From Candidatus Nanoarchaeia archaeon (GTDB lineage Archaea > Nanoarchaeota > Nanoarchaeia > SCGC-AAA011-G17 > JAFCDX01): a stretch of DNA of 60,493 bases. Shown here piece by piece: positions 16,817 through 24,334 of this stretch. How positions within the stretch are numbered: the stretch's first letter is position 1; every line of letters begins with the position of its first letter. A program made the translations under genes and the position numbers. The notes beneath the pieces are model-generated. The model worked only from the letters and a program-made list of their open reading frames with translations, did not search any database and had not been told where the DNA came from. The stretch is taken from assembly GCA_028717785.1 (NCBI GenBank), contig JAQUND010000008.1:1-60493 (forward strand). The letters are read 5' to 3'.

Positions 16817-17131
16817 ATGAAAATAAAAATTAATAACAAAAACGTTGATTTTGAATTATGTAACACTTTTTACGAAAATTGTAAAGGTTTAATGTTTTCT
16901 AAAAAGAAAAATATCATTTTAACAACAAAAGGGGATTCTAGAGTAAATACAAGTATACATTCATTTTTTGTATTTTTTCCATTTAATGCTATATTTGTAA
17001 ACTCAAAAAAAGAAGTGGTAGATCATAAGAAAATGTATCCTTTTTCAATGTACATGCCAAAAAGAGCAGCAAAGTACGTAATTGAAACTTATGAGGATAT
17101 AAAACATTTAGATAAAAAGTTAAAATTTTAA
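16817..17131 (+). CDS. DUF192 family protein
   Basis: A 104-residue protein with the DUF192 pattern: FYENCKGLMFSKK, then SIHSFFVFFPFNAIFVNSKKEVVDHKKMYPF and AAKYVIE. DUF192 proteins are small beta barrels, often exported, of unknown function. This copy lacks an obvious signal peptide. It is followed after 3 bases by the next gene, so both are likely on one transcript. Confidence 0.8.
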   Translation: MKIKINNKNVDFELCNTFYENCKGLMFSKKKNIILTTKGDSRVNTSIHSFFVFFPFNAIFVNSKKEVVDHKKMYPFSMYMPKRAAKYVIETYEDIKHLDKKLKF

Positions 17132-17134
17132 AAA

Positions 17135-17665
17135 ATGGATCTACTAGACGTAATAGAAACTTATTGTAAAATTGGTAAAATTGAGTTAGCCATGCAAAGA
17201 TTGAAAACCTATGCTAATACTAATCCAATAAATGAAAGAGCACAAGAATTATGTAAAAAGGTAGCATTAGAATTAACCTGCAATGGACCTTTAGGCATGG
17301 CTTTAAATTTTTGTGAATTATACCAAATAGATGAAGATTATACTCAAATTTTAGAAACCATTCATCAGCTTAATAATGAACCTCTTGGAGATGAAGCAAC
17401 TAATCCCAAAGGATTAGAATCTTATATTAGTTCTTATAAAATAACTGAAAAAGCACAAGAATTATGTAAGGATGTAGCATTAGAATTAACTTATAAAAAT
17501 CGTATAACTCTAGCTTTAGATCTTTGTAAACTATATGGAATAAATAAAGGATATCTTGAAATTTTAGAAACAATTTATCAACATGCTCATGAAAAAGTAG
17601 ATAATAACTTGAATTTAGCAATAATTGAAGATTATAGAGCAATAAAAGCACAAGGGGGAATATAA
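17135..17665 (+). CDS. protein with two internal helical repeats
   Basis: A 176-residue helical protein with an internal duplication: AQELCKKVALELT...LETIHQ in the first half and AQELCKDVALELT...LETIYQ in the second, about 40 residues each. The repeats resemble TPR/HEAT-type helical hairpins but fit no known family by eye. It closely follows the DUF192 gene. A protein-binding role is plausible from the repeat nature only. Confidence 0.55.
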   Translation: MDLLDVIETYCKIGKIELAMQRLKTYANTNPINERAQELCKKVALELTCNGPLGMALNFCELYQIDEDYTQILETIHQLNNEPLGDEATNPKGLESYISSYKITEKAQELCKDVALELTYKNRITLALDLCKLYGINKGYLEILETIYQHAHEKVDNNLNLAIIEDYRAIKAQGGI

Positions 17666-17740
17666 TTCTAATTTTTTAACGTTTTTAAACCAATAAAAAG
17701 ATTTATAAATGAATTATGTTATTACTTATTAGTGGTTTAA

Positions 17741-18814
17741 ATGAATAAACTAGTAAGAAAGGGACTATTAGCACTTGGTCTAGTTGGAACGCTAGCTTTT
17801 AATCAACCTAGTCCAATACCAATAAAAACTAAACCATTAACTTCTTTAGAAGAAAAATTTAAAATAAATTTAACAGATCAAAATCTTTTTGATAAATATT
17901 TTGTCCATAAAGTTAATCATTTAGAATATAATGATAGAGTTATAGAATTTGAAATTCCTGAAAAAATTAAAAATTTAAGTGAAGAACAAAGATGGAATTA
18001 TATTATTAATGATTTTATTCCTACTGTTAATCATTTACAAGCAGATGAAAAAAAAATAAGTTTAGAAATAGTAATAGATACTATTAATGAAATTGAAGGC
18101 TTAGAACCAAAAATAGATTATTATTTAGATTTATTAGAACATTTTAAAGAAAAAGGGAAAATATTGCTTGTAGAAAATTCTAGATATTTTGATGATACAG
18201 GTAATTTTATTAAATTAGATTTAAATAAAAAACCTGAAAGTTTAAAATCTTTTGAAGATAATAATAATGATATTGAACTAGAAAATTTTGATAAAAGTTC
18301 TAAAATTTTAAAATGTTTTAATGAAAAACCAGTAAGGGCTGTAAATATTACTACAGGAGATATTAAAGAAATACATAATGAAGTATTTGAAGATCCAGAT
18401 ATTATAAATAATTATGGTTGTGGATGTCCATTAAATTATACTTATGTATTGTTTAATTCTAATAATAGTTCATGTGATGGAATTAGATTAAGTAACGAAC
18501 CTATTGCATTTTGGGCAAATAATACTGCTTATCTAAATTTGAATATTGTAGATGATACAACTAGAAGATTTATTAATAATGAGATATATGATCCAAGAAA
18601 TATAAAAAAAATTCAAGAAATATTATTAAGAGAATCTATAGAAAATGCAAGTGATTTTTATGAAGTTGGAAGACAAATGGCTATAGAAACAATAGTAAAA
18701 CATCATGAACCTGTACATAATTTTACTACAGATGAAGAAATAGCAAATGAAAATAATTTTAAATATTGTCCAGAAAAATATCGTCCTTATTTAGATATAT
18801 TAATACCCAAATAA
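17741..18814 (+). CDS. secreted protein with HExxH motif, possible zinc metallopeptidase
   Basis: A 357-residue protein with a signal peptide (VRKGLLALGLVGTLAF). Near the C-terminus, VKHHEPVHNFTTDEEIANE holds an HEPVH sequence, the HExxH zinc-binding motif, with nearby Glu residues that could serve as third ligand. Two Cys in CGCP and one in NSSCDG are also present. The remainder is acidic and not recognised. A zinc protease function is inferred from one short motif only. The gene runs to within 2 bases of the convergent 702-residue gene. Confidence 0.5.
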   Translation: MNKLVRKGLLALGLVGTLAFNQPSPIPIKTKPLTSLEEKFKINLTDQNLFDKYFVHKVNHLEYNDRVIEFEIPEKIKNLSEEQRWNYIINDFIPTVNHLQADEKKISLEIVIDTINEIEGLEPKIDYYLDLLEHFKEKGKILLVENSRYFDDTGNFIKLDLNKKPESLKSFEDNNNDIELENFDKSSKILKCFNEKPVRAVNITTGDIKEIHNEVFEDPDIINNYGCGCPLNYTYVLFNSNNSSCDGIRLSNEPIAFWANNTAYLNLNIVDDTTRRFINNEIYDPRNIKKIQEILLRESIENASDFYEVGRQMAIETIVKHHEPVHNFTTDEEIANENNFKYCPEKYRPYLDILIPK

Positions 18815-18815
18815 A

Positions 18816-20924
18816 TTAACATTTCTGACTATATAAGTCATTATTAATACAACTTTGACCACTTAATTTACCACCTTCATATTTTATAACACAATGACCA
18901 GGCTCTGCTCCAGCTAAAAGACCTACACTTTTTGACCACTTTTTACAATCAATAAGTACACCCGTTCCAGTCGAAGTATAAAGAAGGTTATTTTCATTTC
19001 CTGCTTTTGATCTTACAATAATATCAGATAAATAAGTTATAATTTCTTGACAATTTTTGTCTGTTAAAGGTATATGTAAATAACTATTTATTTTAATAAC
19101 ATAAGGATGATTACAACTAATTAATTGTGCTGAAGTTAAAGGTTGTACTGGTGCTGAAGGCAACTTAGGTATAGAACAAACATTAATATTACAAACATAA
19201 CCTTCAGGACAATCTGTATATCTTCCATTAGAATCTTTATTTGCAGGATTACAACGAGTTAATCCATCTTTACTTTTTCCACCTAATCCTCTAATACAAT
19301 CATCTAAAGTAAATGGTTGTTTAGTGCTACTCAATTGATTCTTACAACTATCTAATAATTCTCCTCTACAAGCATAAATATCTTGTTTACATTTTTGTGT
19401 TGCACACGTAGATTCAATTCCACATTGAGTATAAGCATCATCATATTCTCTAGCACCTTTAATTTTTGAGATTCCTTGAGTACAACCTGCTGTTCTTGGT
19501 GTAGAAGCTACTCTTTGTGTTGTTCTAGGTGTAGAAGTTACTCTTGGAGTTGATACAACTTGTCTTCCACTTACTTCAATAAAAGAACCTGTTGTTAATT
19601 GATTTGAAACACTACATATTTCTATCCCTTCATTATAATCTATAACTAAATTATTTAGATTTTTAGTATTTGTAACCAAATCTATACCTATACAAGACTG
19701 TCCAAAACCTTGGGATTTTTCTATAACTTCTGTACTTGTAACCAATTTTTTAGAATTACAATTAGTAACTTCAAATTCTCCAGCTGTATTAATTAAATTA
19801 GTATTTAACCCCTGAGTTACTTTTCCAAGTTGTACTTTTCCATTTGCATCAACATTTAAACTTCCCAAATAACCAGACCCTTGTTTTTGAATACCAATTT
19901 TTAAAGATTCTCCAACTGGAACATTCAATCCCCAAGGATTTCCTTCTTTTATATTAATATCAGATTGTTGTAAATTGAATTCAAATTCTTTTGAATTAGC
20001 TAATAAATAATTATTTTTAGGCAAATTATTACGATTACTTGTTATTAATACTGGATTATTCCCATTGTTTGTTAATTGATATTTTAATTTTAAATCTTCT
20101 ATACTAGTTCCTTTGTATACTTCTATACCTTTACTTGTAACTTTTACACTACCACTAGAAATTTTATAATTTTTTAATTCTGAAGGATTTCCTTGTTCAT
20201 CCAAAGTTGGAAAATCAACATTAACTCCCTCTTTACTTTCAGATTTTATTACAACTTCATAATATTCATTACCCTGCGTATCTTTTTTAAGAGTATAATT
20301 TAAATTAGTTCCTGGTTGTACTGTGAATATTCTATCTCCAAGATACATTTGAGTTGGTTTATTAACAATAAATTCTGCATTAGTTAATTTACCATTATTA
20401 TCTAAAACTAAATTAGATTTATCTTTTTCTATACCTGTATAAGTATTTTTACCAACAGTTAATTCACAATTTTCTTCTGCACAAGAAAATTTACCATTTG
20501 AATCTGCTTCTACTCCTTTTACAATTACATCTGTATTTTCATAATTTATTTCTCCAGTTTTTATTGTTCCTTCATTATTTAATTGCAAATTATAATCATT
20601 AATAGCAGATTGTTCTGCATAACTCATAAACTGACTAGAAGCTTGAAATAATGGTTGATATTCAGGATTAGATTTTATAAATTCTCCTCCTACTTGAGAT
20701 GCTATAAATGAACCTGGATCAGTTATAGCTGATTGAGTTGTTTGTGCATAATTAATTGCTTTAAAAAATTCTTGGAACTGTTGATTTTGTGATAATACAT
20801 TATATAATTCTGCTTGAGGATTTGGAATTAATCCCCCTGGAACTAATTGACTAATCAATTCTCCCTGAGCATATACTATACTAACTGATAAAATCAATAC
20901 TATTAGTAATATTATCTTTTTCAT
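18816..20924 (-). CDS. large secreted beta-rich protein with Cys-rich C-terminal domain
   Basis: A 702-residue protein with a signal peptide (KKIILLIVLILSVSIVYAQ). A Gln/Asn-rich helical N-terminal part is followed by a long beta-rich region of repeated Asn/Gly/Val stretches (KGIEVYKGTSIED and similar), reminiscent of beta-helix or carbohydrate-binding folds. A Thr/Pro linker (VSTPRVTSTPRTTQRV) leads to a Cys-rich C-terminus of about 240 residues with at least 15 cysteines. It is probably a cell-surface protein stabilised by disulfides. It starts 1 base after the end of the upstream 242-residue gene, forming a likely two-gene operon. Confidence 0.65.
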   Translation of the reverse strand: MKKIILLIVLILSVSIVYAQGELISQLVPGGLIPNPQAELYNVLSQNQQFQEFFKAINYAQTTQSAITDPGSFIASQVGGEFIKSNPEYQPLFQASSQFMSYAEQSAINDYNLQLNNEGTIKTGEINYENTDVIVKGVEADSNGKFSCAEENCELTVGKNTYTGIEKDKSNLVLDNNGKLTNAEFIVNKPTQMYLGDRIFTVQPGTNLNYTLKKDTQGNEYYEVVIKSESKEGVNVDFPTLDEQGNPSELKNYKISSGSVKVTSKGIEVYKGTSIEDLKLKYQLTNNGNNPVLITSNRNNLPKNNYLLANSKEFEFNLQQSDINIKEGNPWGLNVPVGESLKIGIQKQGSGYLGSLNVDANGKVQLGKVTQGLNTNLINTAGEFEVTNCNSKKLVTSTEVIEKSQGFGQSCIGIDLVTNTKNLNNLVIDYNEGIEICSVSNQLTTGSFIEVSGRQVVSTPRVTSTPRTTQRVASTPRTAGCTQGISKIKGAREYDDAYTQCGIESTCATQKCKQDIYACRGELLDSCKNQLSSTKQPFTLDDCIRGLGGKSKDGLTRCNPANKDSNGRYTDCPEGYVCNINVCSIPKLPSAPVQPLTSAQLISCNHPYVIKINSYLHIPLTDKNCQEIITYLSDIIVRSKAGNENNLLYTSTGTGVLIDCKKWSKSVGLLAGAEPGHCVIKYEGGKLSGQSCINNDLYSQKC

Positions 20925-20925
20925 T

Positions 20926-21651
20926 TTAGTATCTCACTGCATAACCGAATTTTAATTTTTCATTTGAATTGTCTTGAATAACGAAAATCTGATCTTTATC
21001 TTGAATATATCTTTGTATTAATCCATCATTACTAACTGCTATTTTAGCCATGCAACTTAAACACAAATCAGGATAGTATTTAATTTGATTTTCTATAATT
21101 TGACTAACAACATTTCTAAATTCACCTAATCTCATTTTATATACAAAAGAAAATTGATCTATTGTTCCTGAAATTCCTGATTTAGAAATTACAATTGGCC
21201 AGTTTACTACAACACTAACTTCTTGATCTTTAATTCTTATAATGCTATTTACTTTTTGAGATTCTATATCCGTTGTAGCACAAACTGAAGCTAAATTAGT
21301 ATTAATATAATTTGAAATAATAGTTTCCATTTGAACTGTTGATGGTAATAGATTTTTTTTATTAACAACTAAATAACTTACATTTGTATATTCAAAAAAA
21401 ACTGAATTTCCTTCTAATATCCCAGATCTAGAAGCAACATAATAAATTGAATCTTCAACAAAGGTTTGAGTACAATCTCTAACTTCTTGTTTTATAGTAT
21501 CTAATTCTTTTGGAACTGTTGCTACTTCAGAAACTTGTGTTTGTCCAGCTTGATTAATATAATATTCCCTTAAATAAAATAAACTAGTTACAATTACAGC
21601 TAAAACAAAAATTACTACAAAATAAATAGTTATTTGTCCTCTTTTTGACAT
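20926..21651 (-). CDS. exported protein with pilin-like N-terminus
   Basis: About 241 residues from the ATG at 21651. A longer frame to 21717 would cover the region before the divergent RNase J gene and is rejected. The N-terminus MSKRGQITIYFVVIFVLAVIV resembles the KRGQ-start, class III-like signal sequences common on DPANN membrane proteins. The extracytoplasmic part is beta-rich with three spaced cysteines and a CLSC pair. It is probably a pseudopilin-like or membrane-anchored surface protein, co-transcribed with the 702-residue gene. Confidence 0.6.
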   Translation of the reverse strand: MSKRGQITIYFVVIFVLAVIVTSLFYLREYYINQAGQTQVSEVATVPKELDTIKQEVRDCTQTFVEDSIYYVASRSGILEGNSVFFEYTNVSYLVVNKKNLLPSTVQMETIISNYINTNLASVCATTDIESQKVNSIIRIKDQEVSVVVNWPIVISKSGISGTIDQFSFVYKMRLGEFRNVVSQIIENQIKYYPDLCLSCMAKIAVSNDGLIQRYIQDKDQIFVIQDNSNEKLKFGYAVRY

Positions 21652-21697
21652 ACTATTATAAGTAATTCTGATTTTAAAAAGCTTTCTAAATAAAAAG

Positions 21698-21706
21698 TTA
21701 TATAAA
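21698..21706 (+). promoter_or_regulatory. TATA box of the RNase J gene
   Basis: TTATATAAA lies 23-31 bases upstream of the ATG at 21729, consistent with a leaderless transcript. Confidence 0.6.
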
Positions 21707-21728
21707 CCTAATAACAATTTAATTATTA

Positions 21729-23045
21729 ATGGAAATATACGCGTTGGGCGGTTACAACGAAGTTGGAAGAAACATGACCGCTATAAAAGTAGGTGATGAA
21801 ATAGTAATTATAGATATTGGAATTTATCTGCCTGCTGTTTTAAGTATGGAAGAAGAAGAAAGATTAGAAGTTTCTGTTAAAAGATTAAAAAAAGCTGGTG
21901 CTTTGCCTGATGATTCTATTATTGCTGAACAAAGCGACAAAGTTAAAGCAATTGTTCTTGGTCATTGCCATCTAGATCATATTGCTGGAGTTCCATTTTT
22001 TGCTCCAAGATATAAAGCGCCTGTTATAGGAACACCCTATACAATTGAAGTTTTAAAAGAAATTATGAAAGATGATGAAATGACAATTCCTAATGAATTA
22101 ATTACTGTAAATCAAAATTCTAAAATAAAAATTTCTAAAAATATAACTATAGAACTAATTGGAGTTACTCATTCAACAGCACAATGTGCTTTTGTTGCAG
22201 TTCACACTCCTGAAGGAACAGTATTATATTGTAATGATTTTAAATTTGATAATTCTCCACAATTAGGGCAACCACCAAATTATGAAAGATTAAAAGAATT
22301 AAAAAATGTTAAAGCTTTAATTTGTGAATCATTGTATGCTGAAAGAACTGGAAAAACTCCAAGTGAAAAAGTAGCTAAAGAAATGTTAAAAGATGTTATG
22401 TTAGGAGTTGAAAATAGAGATAATGCTATTTTCGTTACAACATTTGCATCTCATATTGCAAGAATATCAAGTATTATTGAATTTAGTAAAAAACTAAAAA
22501 GAGAAGTTGTTTTAGTTGGAAGATCTATGGCTAAATATGTTGGAGCTGCAAATAGATTAAGAATTGTTAATTTTGCAAAAGATGCAGCAATGAGTGGTTA
22601 TGCTAAACAAATCAAACAAGTATTAAAAAAAGTAGAAAAAAATAGAAATAAATATGTTGTTGTTTGTACAGGAAGTCAAGGAGAACCAGATTCAATATTA
22701 GATAAAATTGTTTCTAAAAAATTAGATTTTAATTTTAAAGATGGAGATCATGTTATATTTTCTTGTAAAACTATTCCAGAACAAATTAATATAGAAAATA
22801 GAGCTGCTTTAGAAGCAAAATTAAAAAAACATAAAGTAAGAATCTTTACAGATATTCACGTTTCTGGACACTCAAGTTCTGAAGATTTAAGAGATTTAAT
22901 TCAAATGGTTAAACCAAAAAATGTTATTCCTGCCCATGGAGATGCACCTAAATTAAATAATTTAGCCAGAATTGCAGAAGAATGTAATTATAAGTTAGAA
23001 AAGAATTTATTTATAATGCATAATGGAAGGAAGATTACTGTATGA
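21729..23045 (+). CDS. rnj: archaeal ribonuclease J (metallo-beta-lactamase / beta-CASP)
   Basis: A 438-residue exonuclease of the beta-CASP family. The metal site is GHCHLDHIAG (HxHxDH) near residue 78, with VTHSTAQ as the next histidine motif, CNDFKFD supplying the bridging Asp, and SGHSSSEDL and IPAHGD as beta-CASP motifs. The archaeal RNase J opening, YALGGYNEVGRNMTAI, is clear. RNase J degrades RNA 5' to 3' and helps to mature RNA. Length fits archaeal members, which lack the bacterial C-terminal domain. The stop overlaps the start of the next gene. Confidence 0.95.
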   Translation: MEIYALGGYNEVGRNMTAIKVGDEIVIIDIGIYLPAVLSMEEEERLEVSVKRLKKAGALPDDSIIAEQSDKVKAIVLGHCHLDHIAGVPFFAPRYKAPVIGTPYTIEVLKEIMKDDEMTIPNELITVNQNSKIKISKNITIELIGVTHSTAQCAFVAVHTPEGTVLYCNDFKFDNSPQLGQPPNYERLKELKNVKALICESLYAERTGKTPSEKVAKEMLKDVMLGVENRDNAIFVTTFASHIARISSIIEFSKKLKREVVLVGRSMAKYVGAANRLRIVNFAKDAAMSGYAKQIKQVLKKVEKNRNKYVVVCTGSQGEPDSILDKIVSKKLDFNFKDGDHVIFSCKTIPEQINIENRAALEAKLKKHKVRIFTDIHVSGHSSSEDLRDLIQMVKPKNVIPAHGDAPKLNNLARIAEECNYKLEKNLFIMHNGRKITV

Positions 23046-23320
23046 ATACTATTTTAACTTCTTATATTAATACTTTAATTTCTTTATTTAATAAAAATGT
23101 TAAACATAATTTTAATAAAGGTGATTGTAAATTAGCTTTGAAATATATTGAAATTCTTGAAAGAAATAATATACCTCAAATTGAAAGAACAATAAAAGAA
23201 ATAGCAGATGTAAGGAATATTGATATAGAAGAACTAGTTAATTTTGAAGATATTAAAAGACAATTGAAAGAGTATAAAGCTAAATGTTTAGAAGAAATTA
23301 ACAGAAGAATGGCAGCTTAA
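23042..23320 (+). CDS. small helical protein downstream of RNase J
   Basis: A 92-residue, all-helical, charged protein that overlaps the RNase J gene by 4 bases (ATGA) and must be co-transcribed with it. It is not recognised. The tight coupling suggests an RNase J partner, but this is only inferred from position. Confidence 0.55.
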   Translation: MNTILTSYINTLISLFNKNVKHNFNKGDCKLALKYIEILERNNIPQIERTIKEIADVRNIDIEELVNFEDIKRQLKEYKAKCLEEINRRMAA

Positions 23321-23357
23321 ATTGTAATAAATTAACCAAAAGATTTAAATACACCTG

Positions 23358-23370
23358 TACTACAGTAGTA
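23358..23370. promoter_or_regulatory. palindromic operator between TATA box and start of the RHH gene
   Basis: TACTACAGTAGTA is a perfect palindrome around a central A. It lies between the TATA-like GATTTAAATA (23342-23351) and the ATG at 23376, covering the expected transcription start. Ribbon-helix-helix proteins bind such short palindromes, so autorepression is likely. Confidence 0.55.
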
Positions 23371-23375
23371 TTACA

Positions 23376-23624
23376 ATGTCAATGTCTATAACTCAAGTTA
23401 GATTACCAGAAGGGTTAGATAAAGAAGTAAATCAACTAGTTGAAAAAGGATTGTATATTAATAAATCAGATGTAGTTAGAGATGCTTTAAGAAAATTAAT
23501 TTTAGAAAAACAAATTGGTTCTATTCCAAACACAGGGGATTCTGTAAAAGAAATCAGAGAAATTAGAAAAAAATTATCTAAAGAAAAATTTGATTTAGAT
23601 GAGATAAATAAATTAGTCCAATAA
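23376..23624 (+). CDS. CopG/ParD-type ribbon-helix-helix protein
   Basis: An 82-residue DNA-binding protein. SITQVRLPEGLDKEVNQLVEKG, then NKSDVVRDALRKLIL is the classic ribbon-helix-helix fold. The last 30 residues (REIRKKLSKEKFDLDEINKL) form a charged tail that, in antitoxins, wraps around the toxin. The PIN-domain gene on the opposite strand overlaps its 3' end by 12 bases and is a candidate partner. An unusual feature is the convergent rather than tandem order. Confidence 0.82.
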   Translation: MSMSITQVRLPEGLDKEVNQLVEKGLYINKSDVVRDALRKLILEKQIGSIPNTGDSVKEIREIRKKLSKEKFDLDEINKLVQ

Positions 23625-24053
23625 ATTTTCTGGTTTTTGAACCTTAATATAATCACTTGCGAAATCTATTAATAAATTGTCTCTTGTTATTAAAATAAAA
23701 TTTAATCTTTTACATATTGCGATATGCAAACAATCATAGAAACTAATTGTAAAATCAGATTTTGATTCTAATTTTCTGGCAAATATTTTATCTTCTTCTA
23801 CCATTTTAATAAATTTAAATTTCTCTTCTCTTTTTAAGAATAATAATTTTTCTTTAAAGAGAATTTCGTTATTTAAATTGAATTTTATCTCCTTAAGTAC
23901 AAGATCTGAATATATAATTTCTTTATTTTCAGAAAACATAACTTTTTCAATAAACCCTTCAGCAATTTCCCAATAAGGTTTACCTTTTGAAGGATCTCCC
24001 TCTTTTTTAAAAAGATTCAACCAAATACAAGAATCAATGTAAAATGATTGCAT
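23613..24053 (-). CDS. PIN-domain protein, possible VapC-like toxin
   Basis: A 146-residue PIN-domain ribonuclease-like protein. Acidic residues expected in the active site are seen in FYIDSCIW (first Asp), SDLVLKEI (Glu), SFYDCLHIAI (Asp) and ITRDNLLI (Asp). PIN proteins of toxin-antitoxin systems cut tRNA or rRNA. It converges on the ribbon-helix-helix gene, overlapping 12 bases tail to tail. A functional pair is possible but not shown. It could equally be a housekeeping PIN protein. Confidence 0.78.
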   Translation of the reverse strand: MQSFYIDSCIWLNLFKKEGDPSKGKPYWEIAEGFIEKVMFSENKEIIYSDLVLKEIKFNLNNEILFKEKLLFLKREEKFKFIKMVEEDKIFARKLESKSDFTISFYDCLHIAICKRLNFILITRDNLLIDFASDYIKVQKPENLLD

Positions 24054-24120
24054 TATTCATTAAAGACGTTTTAGTTAATAAAATTTACTGAGTTTAATCA
24101 GTATATCAAAATAAGCTTAA

Positions 24121-24303
24121 TTATATTGGACTATAATCTTGAATATGTTTTTCTTCATCTAAACGTTCTTTTTTTCCTTCTCTAATTAAATTTCCAATAC
24201 GAGTTCCTAAAACATCTTGTTTCCACATAGGCCAGTTTTCAACTTCTCTAGATGCACAAGCTAAATGTTTTTCAAAATCGGGATTTAATGGATAATCAGT
24301 CAT
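24121..24303 (-). CDS. small conserved-looking protein
   Basis: A 60-residue protein with a distinct middle segment, ASREVENWPMWKQDVLG, of the kind seen in small conserved proteins (REVxxWPxWK). No function is known to me. It starts at the ATG at 24303. The upstream 31 bases separate it from the end of the 924-residue surface protein gene on the same strand, so they may share a transcript. Confidence 0.5.
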   Translation of the reverse strand: MTDYPLNPDFEKHLACASREVENWPMWKQDVLGTRIGNLIREGKKERLDEEKHIQDYSPI

Positions 24304-24334
24304 ATTAATTATTGTTTAATAGAATTTATAAAGA

